Source: Marthasterias glacialis (Eukaryota; Echinodermata; Asteroidea; Forcipulatida; Asteriidae). From it: a DNA stretch of 64,000 bases. The notes under the pieces are model-generated. The model was not told where the DNA came from, did not search any database, and worked only from the letters and a program-made list of their open reading frames with translations. The position numbers were made by a program, and so were the translations under genes. The stretch covers positions 4,588,001-4,652,000 of the forward strand of contig OU452224.1 in NCBI GenBank assembly GCA_911728455.2. Reading direction: 5' to 3'. Numbering within the stretch: the stretch's first letter is position 1; the number at the start of each line of letters is the position of its first letter. Shown in pieces: positions 45,887 to 57,184 of the stretch.

Positions 45887-48800
45887 ATGGGCTTTCCAAA
45901 AATGCTGGTCTTGGGGCTGCGAGATAAACAGGGAGGTTGCCAGGGACCGCGGAAGGACGCCCCGAGGATGTCCAGTGCATACGGCCATGCTGTGTGTGTG
46001 TCAACAATAGCCAAGGCTGCCACGTGTGTACTGGATCGAAGCCAGCAAAAAAAAAAAAACAAACGCCGAAAAAAGAAGTTGGCAGCACCACGGCTAATAA
46101 CTACAGAAATAATGGGGCTAGAGAGAAATTTCTTGTACCTGCAGTCAGCTACCATAGTCTTGCATCCGAAAATTTTGTTTTCCCGGCCAGCCAGGGCCGT
46201 CTTCCGCCTTGAAACGACCAGGGAGCGGGACTGCTCCGAGTGCGCTTCAAACGCCTGCCTAATGGCACTTTTGTAAACGAAGCTGTAACAGAGTGAAAAC
46301 AAGACTTAGCAACGACTCTATCTCCCAAAGTATTGGCGGGAAACTGACAAGTGTGACACCGGTGGAAAGCCCTGCTCATGGGCTTTCCGAAAATGCCGGT
46401 CTTGGGGCTGCGGGATAAACAGGGTGGTTGCCAGGGACCGCGGAAGGAGGACACCCCGAGGATGTCCACTGCATACGGACATGCTGTGTGTACGTCAACA
46501 ATAGCCATGGCTGCTACGTGTGTACTGGATCGAAGCCAGCAAAAAAAAAATAAAAACGCCGAAAAAAGAAGTCGGCAGCACCACGGCTAATAACTACAGA
46601 AATAATGGGGCTAGAGAGAAATTTCTTGTACCTGCAGTCAGCTACCATAGTCCTGCATCCGAAAATCTGGTTTTCCCGGCCAGCCAGGGCCATCTTCCGC
46701 CTTCAAACGACCAGGGAGCGGGGCTGCTCCGAGTGCGCTTCAAACGCCTGTCTAATGGCACTTTTGTACACGAAGCTGTAACAGATTGAAAACAAGACTT
46801 AGCAACGACGCTATCTCCCAAAGTATTGGCGAGAAACTGACAAGTCTGACACTGTTGGAAAGCCCTGCTCATGGGTTTTCTGAAAATGCCGGTCTCGGGG
46901 CTGCGGGATAAACAGGGAGGTTGCCAGGTACCGCGGAAGGAGGACACCCCGAGGATGTCCAGTGCATACGGACATGCTGTGTGTACGTCAACAAAAGCCA
47001 AGGCTGCTACGTGTGTACTGGATCGAAGCCAGCAAAAAAATAATAAAAACGCCGAAAAAAGAAGTCGGCAGCACCACGGCTAATAACTACAGAAATAATG
47101 GGGCTAGAGAGAAATTTCTTGTACCTGCAGTCAGCTACCATAGTCCTGCATCCGAAAATCTGGTTTTCCCGGCCAGCCAGGGCCATCTTCCGCCTTGAAA
47201 CGACCAGGGAGCGGGGCTGCTCCGAGTGCGCTTCAAACGCCTGCCTAATGGCACTTTTGTACACGAAGCTGTAACAGAGTGAAAACAAGACTTAGCAACG
47301 ACTCTATCTCCCAAAGTATTGGCGGGAAACTGACAAGTCTGACACTGTTGAAAAGCCCTGCTCATGGGCTTTCCGAAAATGACGGTCTTGGGGCTGCAGG
47401 ATAAACAGGGAGGTTGCCAGGGACTGCGGAAAAAGGACACCCCGAGGATGTCCAGTGCATACGGACATGCTGTGTGTACGTCAACAATAGCCATGGCTGC
47501 TACGTGTGTACTGGATCGAAGCCAGCAAAAAAAAAAAAAAAACGCCGAAAAAAGAAGTCGGCAGCACCACGGCTAATAACTTCAGAAATAATGGGGCTAG
47601 AGAGAAATTTCTTGTACCTGCAGTCAGCTACCATAGTCCTGCATCCGAAAATCTGGTTTTCCCGGCCAGCCAGGGTCATCTTCCGCCTTGAAACGACCAG
47701 GGAGCGGGGCTGCTCTGAGTGCACTTCAAACGCCTGTCTAATGGCACTTTTGTACAAGAAGCTGTAACAGAGTGAAAACAAGACTTAGCAACGACTCTAT
47801 CTCCCAAAGTATTGGCGGGAAACTGACAAGTCCAACACTGTTGGAAAGCCCTGCTCATGGGCTTTCCGAAAATGCCGGTCTTGGGGCTGCGGGATAAACA
47901 GGGAGGTTGCCAGGGACCGCGGAAGGAGGACACCCCGAGGATGTCCAGTGCATACGGACATGCTGTGTGTACGTCAACAATAGCCATGGCTGCTACGTGT
48001 GTACTGGATCGAAGCCAGCAAAAAAAAATTAAAAACGCCGAAAAAAAAAAGTCGGCAGCACCACGGCTAATAACTACAGAAATAATGGGGCTAGAGAGAA
48101 ATTTCTTGTACCTGCAGTCAGCTACCATAGTCTTGCATCCGAAAATCTGGTTTTCCCGGCCAGCCAGGGCCATCTTCCGCCTTAAAACGACCAGGGAGCG
48201 GGGCTGCTCCGAGTGCGCTTCAAACGCCTGCCTAATGGCACTTTTGTACATGAAGCTATAACAGAGTGAAAACAAGACTTAGCAACGACTCTATCTCCCA
48301 AAGTATTGGCGGGAAACTGACAAGTCTGACACTGTTGGAAAGCCCTGCTCATGGGCTTTCCGAAAATGCCGGTCTTGGGGCTGCGGAATAAACAGGGAGG
48401 TTGCCAGGGACCGCGGAAGGAGGACACCCCGAGGATGTCCAGTGCATACGGCCATGCTGTGTGTGCGTCAACAATAGCCAAGGCTGCCACGTGTGTACTG
48501 GATCGAAGCCAGCAAAAAAAAACACCGAAAAAAGAAGTCGGCAGCACCACGGCTAATAACTACAGAAATAATGGGGCTAGAGAGAAATTTCTTGTACCTG
48601 CAGTCAGCTACCATAGTCCTGCATCCGAAAATCTGGTTTTCCCGGCCAGCCAGGGCCATCTTCCGCCTTCAAACGACCAGGGAGCGGGGCTGCTCCGAGT
48701 GCGCTTCAAACGCCTGTCTAATGGCACTTTTGTACACGAAGCTGTAACAGATTGAAAACAAGACTTAGCAACGACGCTATCTCCCAAGGTATTGGCGAGA

Positions 48801-51800
48801 AACTGACAAGTCTGACACTGTTGGAAAGCCCTGCTCATGGGCTTTCCGAAAATGCCGGTCTTGGGGCTGCGGAATAAACAGGGAGGTTGCCAGGGACCGC
48901 GGAAGGAGGACACCCCGAGGATGTCCAGTGCATACGGCCATGCTGTGTGTGCGTCAACAATAGCCAAGGCTGCCACGTGTGTACTGGATCGAAGCCAGCA
49001 AAAAAAAAAAAAAACGCCGAAAAAAGAAGTCGGCAGCACCACGGCTAATAACTACAGAAATAATGGGGCTAGAGAGAAATTTCTTGTACCTGCAGTCAGC
49101 TACCATAGTCCTGCATCCGAAAATCTGGTTTTCCCGGCCAGCCAGGGCCATCTTCCGCCTTGAAACGACCAGGGAGCGGGGCTGCTCCGAGTGCGCTTCA
49201 AACGCCTGCCTAATGGCACTTTTGTACATGAAGCTATAACAGAGTGAAAACAAGACTTAGCAACGACTCTATCTCCCAAAGTATTGGCGGGAAACTGACA
49301 AGTCTGACACTGTTGGAAAGCCCTGCTCATGGGCTTTCCGAAAATGCCGGTCTTGGGGCTGCGGAATAAACAGGGAGGTTGCCAGGGACCGCGGAAGGAG
49401 GACACCCCGAGGATGTCCAGTGCATACGGCCATGCTGTGTGTGCGTCAACAATAGCCAAGGCTGCCACGTGTGTACTGGATCGAAGCCAGCAAAAAAAAA
49501 CACCGAAAAAAGAAGTCGGCAGCACCACGGCTAATAACTACAGAAATAATGGGGCTAGAGAGAAATTTCTTGTACCTGCAGTCAGCTACCATAGTCCTGC
49601 ATCCGAAAATCTGGTTTTCCCGGCCAGCCAGGGCCATCTTCCGCCTTGAAACGACCAGGGAGCGGGGCTGCTCCGAGTGCGCTTCAAACGCCTGTCTAAT
49701 GGCACTTTTGTACACGAAGCTGTAACAGATTGAAAACAAGACTTAGCAACGACGCTATCTCCCAAGGTATTGGCGAGAAACTGACAAGTCTGACACTGTT
49801 GGAAAGCCCTGCTCATGGGCTTTCCGAAAATGCCGGTCTTGGGGCAGCGAGATAAACAGGGAGGTTGCCAGGGACCGCGGAAGGACGCCCCGAGGATGTC
49901 CAGTGCATACGGCCATGCTGTGTGTGTGTCAACAATAGCCAAGGCTGCCACGTGTGTACTGGATCGAAGCCAGCAAAAAAAAAAAAAAAAAACGCCGAAA
50001 AAAGAAGTTGGCAGCACCACGGCTAATAACTACAGAAATAATGGGGCTAGAGAGAAATTTCTTGTACCTGCAGTCAGCTACCATAGTCTTGCATCCGAAA
50101 ATTTTGTTTTCCCGGCCAGCCAGGGCCGTCTTCCGCCTTGAAACGACCAGGGAGCGGGACTGCTCCGAGTGCGCTTCAAACGCCTGCCTAATGGCACTTT
50201 TGTAAACGAAGCTGTAACAGAGTGAAAACAAGACTTAGCAACGACTCTATCTCCCAAAGTATTGGCGGGAAACTGACAAGTGTGACACCGGTGGAAAGCC
50301 CTGCTCATGGGCTTTCCGAAAATGCCGGTCTTGGGGCTGCGGGATAAACAGGGTGGTTGCCAGGGACCGCGGAAGGAGGACACCCCGAGGATGTCCACTG
50401 CATACGGACATGCTGTGTGTACGTCAACAATAGCCATGGCTGCTACGTGTGTACTGGATCGAAGCCAGCAAAAAAAAAATAAAAACGCCGAAAAAAGAAG
50501 TCGGCAGCACCACGGCTAATAACTACAGAAATAATGGGGCTAGAGAGAAATTTCTTGTACCTGCAGTCAGCTACCATAGTCCTGCATCCGAAAATCTGGT
50601 TTTCCCGGCCAGCCAGGGCCATCTTCCGCCTTCAAACGACCAGGGAGCGGGGCTGCTCCGAGTGCGCTTCAAACGCCTGTCTAATGGCACTTTTGTACAC
50701 GAAGCTGTAACAGATTGAAAACAAGACTTAGCAACGACGCTATCTCCCAAAGTATTGGCGAGAAACTGACAAGTCTGACACTGTTGGAAAGCCCTGCTCA
50801 TGGGTTTTCTGAAAATGCCGGTCTCGGGGCTGCGGGATAAACAGGGAGGTTGCCAGGTACCGCGGAAGGAGGACACCCCGAGGATGTCCAGTGCATACGG
50901 ACATGCTGTGTGTACGTCAACAAAAGCCAAGGCTGCTACGTGTGTACTGGATCGAAGCCAGCAAAAAAATAATAAAAACGCCGAAAAAAGAAGTCGGCAG
51001 CACCACGGCTAATAACTACAGAAATAATGGGGCTAGAGAGAAATTTCTTGTACCTGCAGTCAGCTACCATAGTCCTGCATCCGAAAATCTGGTTTTCCCG
51101 GCCAGCCAGGGCCATCTTCCGCCTTGAAACGACCAGGGAGCGGGGCTGCTCCGAGTGCGCTTCAAACGCCTGCCTAATGGCACTTTTGTACACGAAGCTG
51201 TAACAGAGTGAAAACAAGACTTAGCAACGACTCTATCTCCCAAAGTATTGGTGGGAAACTGACAAGTCTGACACTGTTGAAAAGCAATGCTCATGGGCTT
51301 TCCGAAAATGACGGTCTTGGGGCTGCAGGATAAACAGGGAGGTTGCCAGGGACTGCGGAAAAAGGACACCCCGAGGATGTCCAGTGCATACGGACATGCT
51401 GTGTGTACGTCAACAATAGCCATGGCTGCTACGTGTGTACTGGATCGAAGCCAGCAAAAAAAAAAAAAAAACGCCGAAAAAAGAAGTCGGCAGCACCACG
51501 GCTAATAACTTCAGAAATAATGGGGCTAGAGAGAAATTTCTTGTACCTGCAGTCAGCTACCATAGTCCTGCATCCGAAAATCTGGTTTTCCCGGCCAGCC
51601 AGGGTCATCTTCCGCCTTGAAACGACCAGGGAGCGGGGCTGCTCTGAGTGCACTTCAAACGCCTGTCTAATGGCACTTTTGTACAAGAAGCTGTAACAGA
51701 GTGAAAACAAGACTTAGCAACGACTCTATCTCCCAAAGTATTGGCGGGAAACTGACAAGTCTGAAACTGTTGGAAAGCCCTGCTCATGGGCTTTCCGAAA

Positions 51801-53743
51801 ATGCCGGTCTTGGGGCTGCGGGATAAACAGGGAGGTTGCCAGGGACCGCGGAAGGAGGACACCCCGAGGATGTCCAGTGCATACGGACATGCTGTGTGTA
51901 CGTCAACAATAGCCATGGCTGCTACGTGTGTACTGGATCGAAGCCAGCAAAAAAAAATTAAAAACGCCGAAAAAAAAAAGTCGGCAGCACCACGGCTAAT
52001 AACTACAGAAATAATGGGGCTAGAGAGAAATTTCTTGTACCTGCAGTCAGCTACCATAGTCTTGCATCCGAAAATCTGGTTTTCCCGGCCAGCCAGGGCC
52101 ATCTTCCGCCTTAAAACGACCAGGGAGCGGGGCTGCTCCGAGTGCGCTTCAAACGCCTGCCTAATGGCACTTTTGTACATGAAGCTATAACAGAGTGAAA
52201 ACAAGACTTAGCAACGACTCTATCTCCCAAAGTATTGGCGGGAAACTGACAAGTCTGACACTGTTGGAAAGCCCTGCTCATGGGCTTTCCGAAAATGCCG
52301 GTCTTGGGGCTGCGGAATAAACAGGGAGGTTGCCAGGGACCGCGGAAAAAGGACACCCCGAGGATGTCCAGTGCATACGGCCATGCTGTGTGTGCGTCAA
52401 CAATAGCCAAGGCTGCCACGTGTGTACTGGATCGAAGCCAGCAAAAAAAAACACCGAAAAAAGAAGTCGGCAGCACCACGGCTAATAACTACAGAAATAA
52501 TGGGGCTAGAGAGAAATTTCTTGTACCTGCAGTCAGCTACCATAGTCCTGCATCCGAAAATCTGGTTTTCCCGGCCAGCCAGGGCCATCTTCCGCCTTCA
52601 AACGACCAGGGAGCGGGGCTGCTCCGAGTGCGCTTCAAACGCCTGTCTAATGGCACTTTTGTACACGAAGCTGTAACAGATTGAAAACAAGACTTAGCAA
52701 CGACGCTATCTCCCAAGGTATTGGCGAGAAACTGACAAGTCTGACACTGTTGGAAAGCCCTGCTCATGGGCTTTCCGAAAATGCCGGTCTTGGGGCTGCG
52801 GAATAAACAGGGAGGTTGCCAGGGACCGCGGAAGGAGGACACCCCGAGGATGTCCAGTGCATACGGCCATGCTGTGTGTGCGTCAACAATAGCCAAGGCT
52901 GCCACGTGTGTACTGGATCGAAGCCAGCAAAAAAAAAAAAAAACGCCGAAAAAAGAAGTCGGCAGCACCACGGCTAATAACTACAGAAATAATGGGGCTA
53001 GAGAGAAATTTCTTGTACCTGCAGTCAGCTACCATAGTCCTGCATCCGAAAATCTGGTTTTCCCGGCCAGCCAGGGCCATCTTCCGCCTTGAAACGACCA
53101 GGGAGCGGGGCTGCTCCGAGTGCGCTTCAAACGCCTGCCTAATGGCACTTTTGTACATGAAGCTATAACAGAGTGAAAACAAGACTTAGCAACGACTCTA
53201 TCTCCCAAAGTATTGGCGGGAAACTGACAAGTTTGACACTGTTGGAAAGCCCTGCTCATGGGCTTTCCGAAAATGCCGGTCTTGGGGCTGCGGAATAAAC
53301 AGGGAGGTTGCCAGGGACCGCGGAAGGAGGACACCCCGAGGATGTCCAGTGCATACGGCCATGCTGTGTGTGCGTCAACAATAGCCAAGGCTGCCACGTG
53401 TGTACTGGATCGAAGCCAGCAAAAAAAAACACCGAAAAAAGAAGTCGGCAGCACCACGGCTAATAACTACAGAAATAATGGGGCTAGAGAGAAATTTCTT
53501 GTACCTGCAGTCAGCTACCATAGTCCTGCATCCGAAAATCTGGTTTTCCCGGCCAGCCAGGGCCATCTTCCGCCTTCAAACGACCAGGGAGCGGGGCTGC
53601 TCCGAGTGCGCTTCAAACGCCTGTCTAATGGCACTTTTGTACACGAAGCTGTAACAGATTGAAAACAAGACTTAGCAACGACGCTATCTCCCAAGGTATT
53701 GGCGAGAAACTGACAAGTCTGACACTGTTGGAAAGCCCTGCTC
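45887..53743 (+). repeat. Higher-order repeat G: 8 monomers, 3929 bp, two units
   Basis: Boxes 45887, 46378, 46871, 47364, 47857, 48351, 48837 and 49329 match 49815, 50307, 50800, 51293, 51786, 52280, 52766 and 53258 (offsets 3928-3929). Shared rarities include GGAAGGACGCCCC (a 4-bp loss), GACACCGGTGG, CATGGGTTTTC with GGTCTCGGGG, CAACAAAAGCC, TACAAGAAGC and CATGAAGCTATAAC. Fewer than ten substitutions were noticed, such as TTGGTGGG, AAAGCAATGC, GTCTGAAACTG and GGAAAAAGG in unit 2. Identity begins near 45928/49856. Confidence 0.86.
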
Positions 53744-54235
53744 ATGGGCTTTCCGAAAATGCCGGTCTTGGGGCTGCGGAATAAACAGGGAGGTTGCCAG
53801 GGACCGCGGAAGGAGGACACCCCGAGGATGTCCAGTGCATACGGCCATGCTGTGTGTGCGTCAACAATAGCCAAGGCTGCCACGTGTGTACTGGATCGAA
53901 GCCAGCAAAAAAAAAAAAAAACGCCGAAAAAAGAAGTCGGCAGCACCACGGCTAATAACTACAGAAATAATGGGGCTAGAGAGAAATTTCTTGTACCTGC
54001 AGTCAGCTACCATAGTCCTGCATCCGAAAATCTGGTTTTCCCGGCCAGCCAGGGCCATCTTCCGCCTTGAAACGACCAGGGAGCGGGGCTGCTCCGAGTG
54101 CGCTTCAAACGCCTGCCTAATGGCACTTTTGTACACGAAGCTGTAACAGAGTGAAAACAAGACTTAGCAACGACTCTATCTCCCAAAGTATTGGTGGGAA
54201 ACTGACAAGTCTGACACTGTTGAAAAACCCTGCTC
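52280..54235 (+). repeat. Tandem 978-bp dimers inside HOR G/H
   Basis: Spacings of 486 and 492 bp alternate. The first member has a 9-A tract followed by CACCG; the second has 14-15 A followed by CGCCG. Dimers are at 52280+52766 and 53258+53744, and earlier at 48351+48837 followed by 49329. GCGGAATAAAC, CAGATTGAAAAC and CCAAGGTATTGGCGAG are shared. This gives a nested level of HOR: dimers within the 3929- and 1963-bp units. Confidence 0.83.
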
Positions 54236-54729
54236 ATGGGCTTTCCGAAAATGACGGTCTTGGGGCTGCAGGATAAACAGGGAGGTTGCCAGGGACCGCG
54301 GAAAAAGGACACCCCGAGGATGTCCAGTGCATACGGACATGCTGTGTGTACGTCAACAATAGCCATGGCTGCTACGTGTGTACTGGATCGAAGCCAGCAA
54401 AAAAAAAAAAAAAAACGCCGAAAAAAGAAGTCGGCAGCACCACGGCTAATAACTTCAGAAATAATGGGGCTAGAGAGAAATTTCTTGTACCTGCAGTCAG
54501 CTACCATAGTCCTGCATCCGAAAATTTTGTTTTCCCGGCCAGCCAGGGCCGTCTTCCGCCTTGAAATGACGAGGGAGCGGGGCTGCTCCGAGTGCGCTTC
54601 AAACGCTTGTCTAATGGCACTTTTGTACACGAAGCTGTAACAGAGTGAAAACAAGACTTAGCAACGACTCTATCTCCCAAAGTATTGGCGGGAAACTGAC
54701 AAGTCTGACACTGTTGGAAAGCCCTGCTC

Positions 54730-55220
54730 ATGGGCTTTCCGTAAATACCGGTCTTGGGGCTGCGGGATAAACAGGGAGGTTGCCAGGGACCGCGGAAGGA
54801 GGACACCCCGAGGATGTCAAGTGCATACGGACATGCTGTGTGTGCGTCAACAATAGCCAAGGCTGCTACGTGTGTACTGGATCGAAGCCAGCCAAAAAAA
54901 AAAACCGCCGAAAAAAGAAGTCGGCAGCACCACGGCCAATAACTCCAGAAATAATGGGGCTAGAGAGAAAATTTCTTGTACCTGCAATTAGCTACCATAG
55001 TCCTGCATCCGAAAATCTGGTTTTCCCGGCCAGCCAGGGCCATCTTCCGCCTTGAAACGACCAGGGAGCGGGGCTGCTCCGAGTGCGCTTCAAACGCCTG
55101 CCTAATGGCACTTTTGTACATGAAGCTATAACAGAGTGAAAACAAGACTTAGCAACGACTCTATCTCCCAAAGTATTGGCGGGAAACTGACAAGTTTGAC
55201 ACTGTTGGAAAGCCCTGCTC
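54730..55220 (+). repeat. K-type monomer, second occurrence in the right domain
   Basis: It has the middle-type markers (CCAATAACTCCAG, extra A in GAGAGAAAATTTC) with two private changes: CCGTAAATACC at the start and GCAATTAGC, which destroys the CTGCAG site. Its 3' end then joins the CATGAAGCTATAAC type used by the following dimer. Confidence 0.8.
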
Positions 55221-56693
55221 ATGGGCTTTCCGAAAATGCCGGTCTTGGGGCTGCGGAATAAACAGGGAGGTTGCCAGGGACCGCGGAAGGAGGACACCCC
55301 GAGGATGTCCAGTGCATACGGCCATGCTGTGTGTGCGTCAACAATAGCCAAGGCTGCCACGTGTGTACTGGATCGAAGCCAGCAAAAAAAAACACCGAAA
55401 AAAGAAGTCGGCAGCACCACGGCTAATAACTACAGAAATAATGGGGCTAGAGAGAAATTTCTTGTACCTGCAGTCAGCTACCATAGTCCTGCATCCGAAA
55501 ATCTGGTTTTCCCGGCCAGCCAGGGCCATCTTCCGCCTTCAAACGACCAGGGAGCGGGGCTGCTCCGAGTGCGCTTCAAACGCCTGTCTAATGGCACTTT
55601 TGTACACGAAGCTGTAACAGATTGAAAACAAGACTTAGCAACGACGCTATCTCCCAAGGTATTGGCGAGAAACTGACAAGTCTGACACTGTTGGAAAGCC
55701 CTGCTCATGGGCTTTCCGAAAATGCCGGTCTTGGGGCTGCGGAATAAACAGGGAGGTTGCCAGGGACCGCGGAAGGAGGACACCCCGAGGATGTCCAGTG
55801 CATACGGCCATGCTGTGTGTGCGTCAACAATAGCCAAGGCTGCCACGTGTGTACTGGATCGAAGCCAGCAAAAAAAAAAAAAAACGCCGAAAAAAGAAGT
55901 CGGCAGCACCACGGCTAATAACTACAGAAATAATGGGGCTAGAGAGAAATTTCTTGTACCTGCAGTCAGCTACCATAGTCCTGCATCCGAAAATCTGGTT
56001 TTCCCGGCCAGCCAGGGCCATCTTCCGCCTTGAAACGACCAGGGAGCGGGGCTGCTCCGAGTGCGCTTCAAACGCCTGCCTAATGGCACTTTTGTACACG
56101 AAGCTGTAACAGAGTGAAAACAAGACTTAGCAACGACTCTATCTCCCAAAGTATTGGTGGGAAACTGACAAGTCTGACACTGTTGAAAAACCCTGCTCAT
56201 GGGCTTTCCGAAAATGACGGTCTTGGGGCTGCAGGATAAACAGGGAGGTTGCCAGGGACCGCGGAAAAAGGACACCCCGAGGATGTCCAGTGCATACGGA
56301 CATGCTGTGTGTACGTCAACAATAGCCATGGCTGCTACGTGTGTACTGGATCGAAGGCAGCAAAAAAAAAAAAAAAAAACGCCGAAAAAAGAAGTCGGCA
56401 GCACCACGGCTAATAACTTCAGAAATAATGGGGCTAGAGAGAAATTTCTTGTACCTGCAGTCAGCTACCATAGTCCTGCATCCGAAAATTTTGTTTTCCC
56501 GGCCAGCCAGGGCCGTCTTCCGCCTTGAAATGACGAGGGAGCGGGGCTGCTCCGAGTGCGCTTCAAACGCTTGTCTAATGGCACTTTTGTACACGAAGCT
56601 GTAACAGAGTGAAAACAAGACTTAGCAACGACTCTATCTCCCAAAGTATTGGCGGGAAACTGACAAGTCTGACACTGTTGGAAAGCCCTGCTC

Positions 56694-57184
56694 ATGGGCT
56701 TTCCGAAAATACCGGTCTTGGGGCTGCGGGATAAACAGGGAGGTTGCCAGGGACCGCGGAAGGAGGACACCCCGAGGATGTCAAGTGCATACGGACATGC
56801 TGTGTGTGCGTCAACAATAGCCAAGGCTGCTACGTGTGTACTGGATCGAAGCTAAAAAAAAAAAAAAAAACGCCGAAAAAAGAAGTCGGCAGCACCACGG
56901 CTAATAACTACAGAAATAAGGGGGCTAGAGAGAAATTTCTTGTACCTGCAGTCAGCTACCATAGTCCTGCATCCGCAAATCTGGTTTTCCCGGCCAGCCA
57001 GGGCCATCTTCCGCCTTGAAACGACCAGGGAGCGGGGCTGCTCCGAGTGCGCTTCAAACGCCTGTCTAATGGCACTTTTGTACACGAAGCTGTAACAGAG
57101 TGAAAACAAGACTTAGCAACGACTCTATCTCCCAAAGTATTGGCGGGAAACTGACAAGTCTGACACTGTTGAAAAGCCCTGCTC
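56694..57184 (+). repeat. K/J hybrid monomer
   Basis: The first part equals the K type (AAAATACCGG, GATGTCAAGTG near 56780, GCTACGTGTG). From the A-tract on it equals the J type (GAAGCTAAAA near 56850, AATAAGGGGG, GCATCCGCAAATC). The switch lies between about 56790 and 56850, close to the T-arm-like hairpin. In unit 1 of HOR H the same position holds a pure K copy, so the exchange followed the duplication or affected one unit only. Confidence 0.8.

Larger units (their letters stand above)
53258..57184 (+). repeat. Higher-order repeat H: 4 monomers, 1963 bp, two adjacent units
   Basis: Boxes 53258, 53744, 54236 and 54730 match 55221, 55707, 56199 and 56694 (offset 1963-1964). The third member has TTGGTGGG, AAAAACCCTGC, GGAAAAAGG, TAACTTCAG and GAAATGACGAGG. 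The fourth is a K-type copy in unit 1 and a K/J hybrid in unit 2. A third unit is found 6.4 kb further on, at 61622. Confidence 0.85.
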
